Source of the DNA: Eutypa lata
Taxonomy: Eukaryota; Ascomycota; Sordariomycetes; Xylariales; Diatrypaceae
NCBI GenBank assembly: GCA_022661535.1
Contig: JAKULF010000003.1
Location: forward strand, 3,224,001-3,288,000
DNA: 64,000 bases
Direction: 5' to 3'
Shown here: positions 59,915 to 64,000 of the stretch, in pieces
Position numbering within the stretch: the stretch's first letter is position 1
Layout of the letters: every line of letters begins with the position of its first letter
The notes under the pieces: model-generated
Told to the model about the DNA's origin: nothing
Seen by the model: only the letters and a program-made list of their open reading frames with translations
Databases searched by the model: none
Position numbers and translations under genes: made by a program

Positions 59915-61269
59915 ATGGCAGAACTAAATGGAGACAACCAGTCTCTTAGTACCTTCTCATGGCGGTAAGTACTCCTTCCCATGCCATCATAGCTGATACT
60001 AATGTTAAAAAGCGATCCACATCCGATTTTCGTCATTTTCCTCATCGGACCGAAGGAGATACCTTTCGGAATCCAGAGAGACTTTCTCTGCGCAAACTCG
60101 GAGTACTTCAGAACCCACTTTAGCGAGGCGACCGAGGATGGAGGAGACAAAGAGGAGCAGATCGAGCACATTATCAAGCTTCCTGAAATGGAAGTTGATG
60201 TTTTTGGGCTGGTGCAGAATTTCCTGTACACGGGACGTCTCTTCTCTGATACCGAATCGCTTCCTGGTTATGAGGTTCTCATTGAGACCTGGAAGGCTGC
60301 GAACAAGTTTGAGATGCCGCGTCTCTGCGACAAGGCTTTGGATGCAATGGTTGAGTGCAGACGAGTGACTCAAAGTATACCCGCGACACCCTTGTTAGTC
60401 CAGGCCTGGAAAGACACCCCCGAGGGGTCCAAGATCCGCAAGTTACTGCTGAACTGGGCAGCCGAATACATCAGATCCTCCGAATCTCGCGCAGAGTTCA
60501 GCAAATCCCTCCCCCAAGAGGTCCTCAGCGAATTAGTTGTCGCTATGAGCCATCTGAATTCCACACCTGTCATCCAGTTTGACTTTGAGCCGTCGCCTGG
60601 TGGCCAAACACAGCAGAAGAATGTCCACTATCTGGAAGCGGCAGACAGCGAAGCCGAAATGTCCTCGAAGGTCTCGAAGAAGCACCAATCAGATGTCCCA
60701 ACGAAGCGTTCCTCGCTAGGCGATGTGCGAAACGGCACACGGAAGGCTCTTCCAGGTCCTTCGCGTACCATCATTAAACCAAAGGCAAGACGCTCCAGTG
60801 TCAACCCAGCCAGTGACCAGGAATACTCTACAGAGCAGAAATTGGCTTTTTGCTCAGATCTTCTGAACAGAATGCTGTCTGGCCCTGGTAAGTTTGCCCT
60901 TTTTCCTTGCCCCTTTCCGATTCAAATCTCTACTTATGCTAACTGAACACCTCAGGTTTCTGGACCCGACTTGTCGGCCCATTTCGCGAGCCTGTCGACC
61001 CAATCGAGGATGAGGTACCGGATTACTTCGAGAAGGTGACGAAGCCTATGGACCTAGGTACTGTCCAGGCAAAGATGGACCGCGGCGAATATGCCAACGA
61101 GGACGAATTCACCGCCGACGTTCGCCAAATATTCGCCAATTGCTACGCCTATTGGGCCAAAGATTCCCCGATGTGGGCCGCATGTGAGAAGCTTCAGCAG
61201 AGATTCGAGGAGAAGTATGCCGGTATGAGAAAGTGGCTGGCGAAGTCGGGTGCTGAGGAGGCTGCCTAG
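59915..61269 (+). CDS. BTB/POZ-bromodomain fusion protein
   Basis: Probable chromatin-associated adaptor, with BTB for dimerisation or partner binding and a bromodomain for histone tails; its role is inferred. Three exons: 59915-59964, 60013-60887 and 60956-61269. Introns of 48 nt (GTAAGT...AAG) and 68 nt (GTAAGT...CAG) give 412 aa. The BTB fold covers about 18-125 (PKEIPFGIQRDFLCANSEYF, FLYTGRLFSD, KAANKFEMPRLCDKALDAM). Residues 225-300 are basic and disordered (KARRSSVNPASDQEY). The bromodomain covers 310-400: GPFREPVD, DYFEKVTKPMDLGTVQAKM, FTADVRQIFANCYAYW. At the position of the acetyl-lysine-binding Asn (BRD4 Asn140) there is Trp375. The exon 1 start MAELNGDN is the first ATG before the donor. 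Confidence 0.88.
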
Positions 61270-62016
61270 AAGGCTGCTTGATACTTGCGATTCATCAGGC
61301 AATTCGCGCCGTTTTCAGCGCTAGGATTACATGTACATTAGCTCTCACGTGGACGTTGATATTCTCAGGCTATAGCGGGTTTATAGGATGTCAGGTTTGG
61401 CATGAGCTTTAGCTCAAGGGTCTGTAACAATGCGTCATACTTTTCTAATAGCACACGTCAGATGTCGTTGCTATTTTCTACGCTGAGCATGGAGTGTACT
61501 ATCCTACCAACTAGTATCCATGAGACTGAAGTTTTAATATTATAGCGAAACAATTTTCATAAAGTAAAATTGACCTCTTGTCTCGGCCCATTGCACACAA
61601 TCACACATTTGCATTAGTAACGTAAGAATTTTTTCCAAGTGTCCCTTCATTTCATTCCGAATCAGGCTATTGCTCATGGCTTTCATTTCATCTTCTCTAA
61701 CTTATTGCTGCACTGCCCAATCTTGGCTCCTCGGCCGACGTGCTCCGCAACCACTGACGGTCGTGCGGATGAAATGCAGACAGACAGACCATGTACACAT
61801 TAACCAACTTGCCCGAGGAAGCGACCCATGCATGAATGATATTTACTAAACAGATCCCTTAAAAACATCCAACACCAACCCGCCCTTGGTAATTAACATT
61901 AAGGGCTTCCAGCCGAATTTGTCAGGTGGTGATCGGGTAACCCATCACCACTAGCTAGGATACCGAAGGCATCATTTATTCCTTGATGATGATAGTCGTG
62001 ATCTCTGTTCTCGAGG
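61270..62016. other. intergenic region between convergent genes
   Basis: Holds the 3' ends of the BTB-bromodomain (+) and secreted-protein (-) genes. No ORF of note and no distinctive terminator element beyond A/T-rich runs near 61530-61570. Confidence 0.6.
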
Positions 62017-62027
62017 TTAGCTTTCTG

Positions 62028-62540
62028 TTACAGTTCTGCATTACTGATGATGGATGGGGTAGGAGGAAGGTCCACTGGGTACGTACCAGTCTGCTGGATG
62101 ACGGTCTGGATCTGAGGGACGAGGGCCTGGTCGATCAGCGAGGCGACATCGAAGCCGCCGATGGCGCCGCCGAGGATGCCGAGGTCGAGGGCGTTGATCT
62201 GGAGGGAGGCCAGGTCGAAGTTGCCGAAGATGCCGAGCCCGCCGAGCTGGGAGAGCAGGGCGACCTGCTGCAGCTGCAGGAGGGCGTTGACGTCGATGGC
62301 GTCCTGCACGAAGATGGACTGGAACACGTCCAGGTTCAGGTTGTTGACGGCCGACAGCTGCACCAGCGCGTTCAGGTCCAGGCCGTTGACCGCGTTGAAG
62401 TACTGCAGGTCCTGGTTCTGGAACGAGAACTGGTTGAAGGCGTTCAGGTCCACGGCCGTCCGCTTCTCCGTCTTGGTGCTGGCCGGGGCGGCGCTGGCGA
62501 CGGCGGCAAGGGCGCTGACGAGCATCGTAGTAGGCTTCAT
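62028..62540 (-). CDS. small secreted repeat protein with Kex2-like site
   Basis: Up to 170 aa. Residues 1-18 form a signal peptide (MKPTTMLVSALAAVASA, cleavage near AA/AP). A short propeptide ends in Lys26-Arg27, a Kex2 site, so the mature chain starts TAVDLNAFNQF. The mature part repeats a degenerate unit around D-[LV]-N-A-x-x-Q-[FL]: VDLNAFNQF, LDLNALVQL, IDVNALLQL, then DLASLQ and DVASLIDQ. It has no cysteines. I recall similar secreted proteins in Sordariomycetes but no function. The 3' end is uncertain: GTACGT at 62086 and an acceptor at 62025 would make a 62-nt intron, replacing the last residues with ES and stopping at 62017 (153 aa). The exon is much more GC-rich than its flanks. Confidence 0.85.
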   Translation of the reverse strand: MKPTTMLVSALAAVASAAPASTKTEKRTAVDLNAFNQFSFQNQDLQYFNAVNGLDLNALVQLSAVNNLNLDVFQSIFVQDAIDVNALLQLQQVALLSQLGGLGIFGNFDLASLQINALDLGILGGAIGGFDVASLIDQALVPQIQTVIQQTGTYPVDLPPTPSIISNAEL

Positions 62541-64000
62541 TTTTGCTGGTGGGTGTGGGTTTGGGTTTGGGTGGAAATGAAAGTTGAGTATATTAAAATA
62601 TTAAAAAATGCAACACGAGCGCAGCTGTAGATGGTCAGTCATTGGCGTCCAGTGGCTCGAAGCTTGCGGCCTGTGCCGTCAGGGTTGAAACATACCTCTA
62701 TTAGCTCAACGAGAGTAAATGTTATAAAGAGTGAATTGAACAACGAGCACAGCTATGTGAAGAGTTAGTTTAGACTCCTCTTTCGCTCTAAGCCAGGTGT
62801 GGTGGCTTACCTCTGAAGGAATGAATGGTGAGTGGGTTCGGGGACCTGGGACGACTTGAACTTGTTTGGTTGGATGTGAGAGTAACAAAAAACAAAAACC
62901 CATTCGAGGCCAGCCGACAACCATCTTATATACATCTTTGGCCCGAAGCTGCCCAATGCCTGGGTGGGCGGGCTGGACGGAAGAAACAGCATGAGACAAG
63001 AAACCCTCCCGCCAAGCTCTCGGGAAAGGGTAACCACCACGGAACGCCGCTGGAGGAGCATCCGGCTGCGTGTCAGGCACGAAAGACATGCCTGTCGGGG
63101 TTGGTTTCGAAAATCGACAAAAACGCTCTCCGTAGCATGGAGGATCGCCCACTACTCACACAGGGCTAGGTACTACCTACTGCCTGGTCCACAATAAGCA
63201 ACTTAAATTCATCCAAACATGGAAACAACCCATTCGTCGACTTGGAAAATCAGGTTGCCGTTTTTACCGGAGCACGGAAGGAGAAAGGAGACCTTGACCG
63301 CTCTACTGCATGCCAATGTTCTAATGTGTCACGGGCTACTTCATAGAATTGATGATATTGAACTTCAGACTAGGTAGTCAGGACCTAGGCAGTGGCGACG
63401 ACGGCTTGGTATGTCTTTCATCACGTATTGCATACATGGGCACATGTCCAAGCGGGATGGATGTTGGCTAGTGAAGATATGTTACCAGAGCTTGGCTATG
63501 CATCTAGGATTCGCTATATTCTGAAGGACTATAGGGTACCAGGCGGCTCTGTGATGTTTGACAGATTCACCAGTCACGATAGACCCTTACAGGATGGCAA
63601 CATATCCCTGGGAAATGCAGAACAGGAAGGACCTCACGCATGTCAGATGGGAAAGGGTAACTGTGTTAAACGGATCACCAATCTACCGTACTGCAACACT
63701 AGTCTGCATATGTTGGGTTAGGAGTCCTATAATAATCCTACATTGATCAAGCTATAGCTGGGCAGCTGGGTATGTAGAAATCCCCCAGGCTTGGCAGGGG
63801 TTCGGAAGCTTAGTAACCTTGTCGAAGATCTTGACGCTATGATAGGCTTCCCCCAAGTTCTTCACCCCTGATCCCAGTATCTTGGCTCCGACTGCCGCCT
63901 CTCGCCGCTGCAAGGAGCAAGCTCGATTCTCCTTTATGACAGCCTATCAGAAATAGCCTAGTCCCCCAAGCAAGCAGGCAAGCCAGGGTAGTCCAACGGG
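62541..64000. other. intergenic region to the window edge
   Basis: Contains the promoter side of the secreted-protein gene, with GGGTTTGGGTTTGGGT just upstream of its ATG (62559-62574). Frames at 62825-63197 and 63392-63746 lack coding character; the 63392 frame starts at GTG. No RNA gene or mobile element was recognised. Confidence 0.5.

Noticed and set aside
61983..62630. Plus-strand frame of 215 codons
   Set aside because: Antisense to the secreted protein, whose signal peptide, Kex2 site and repeats make the minus strand the coding one.
63392..63721. 109-codon plus frame near the window end
   Set aside because: Starts at GTG, with no family resemblance.

Overview
The window looks like nuclear DNA of a filamentous ascomycete (Pezizomycotina; the carbon-catabolite repressor resembles Sordariomycete Cre1/CreA most). 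Evidence: short introns of 48-167 nt with GTRNGY-type donors, a CreA-type two-finger repressor, a HPPK-DHPS folate enzyme, a Rog1/DUF676 lipase, a RAD51 paralogue and an RBR ubiquitin ligase. There are no operons, ribosome binding sites, CRISPR arrays or bacterial genes. I saw no tRNA or rRNA gene. Genes are sparse: about 12 in 64 kb. Coding exons are GC-richer than the A+T-richer intergenic DNA, which is full of ACATACAT, CCTACCTA, GTACGTAC and GGATGGAT microsatellites.

Layout. 1-3.4 kb: no gene, one GC-rich island and a (TG)14 tract. 3.45-5.1 kb (-): bifunctional folate enzyme, two exons. 6.4-8.8 kb (-): three-exon regulator-like protein with degenerate C2H2 fingers. 10.1-10.45 kb (+): probable small spliced gene of about 80 codons. 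12.4-13.7 kb (+): nitronate monooxygenase, three exons. 14.7-16.3 kb (+): intronless charged protein of unknown function. 16.3-23.2 kb: no supportable gene. 23.25 kb (+): 99-residue protein with an N-myristoylation-like start. 25.8-28.4 kb (+): four-exon RBR E3 ligase. 29.8-33.4 kb (+): 1218-residue DUF676 lipase. 36.9-38.5 kb (-): six-exon RAD51-paralogue ATPase. 45.3-46.5 kb (+): CreA/Cre1, with a cluster of CreA-type sites upstream. 46.5-57.3 kb: long gene-free, repeat-rich stretch. 57.4-59.9 kb (+): region with consecutive good splice-site pairs but no long ORF, leading into a BTB-bromodomain gene at 59.9-61.3 kb. 62.0-62.5 kb (-): secreted protein with a Kex2-like site.

The genes do not form an obvious pathway or biosynthetic cluster. 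They cover folate synthesis, nitro-compound detoxification, lipid hydrolysis, ubiquitin transfer, recombinational repair, carbon repression and chromatin reading. The most unusual items are the BTB-bromodomain fusion, whose bromodomain appears to lack the acetyl-lysine-anchoring Asn; the putative spliced leader or lncRNA in front of it; the secreted protein built from degenerate D-[LV]-N-A repeats; and a DHPS whose catalytic loop has Ala where Arg is usual. Exon boundaries were worked out by hand from splice motifs, phase and family resemblance. No alignment or database search was run.
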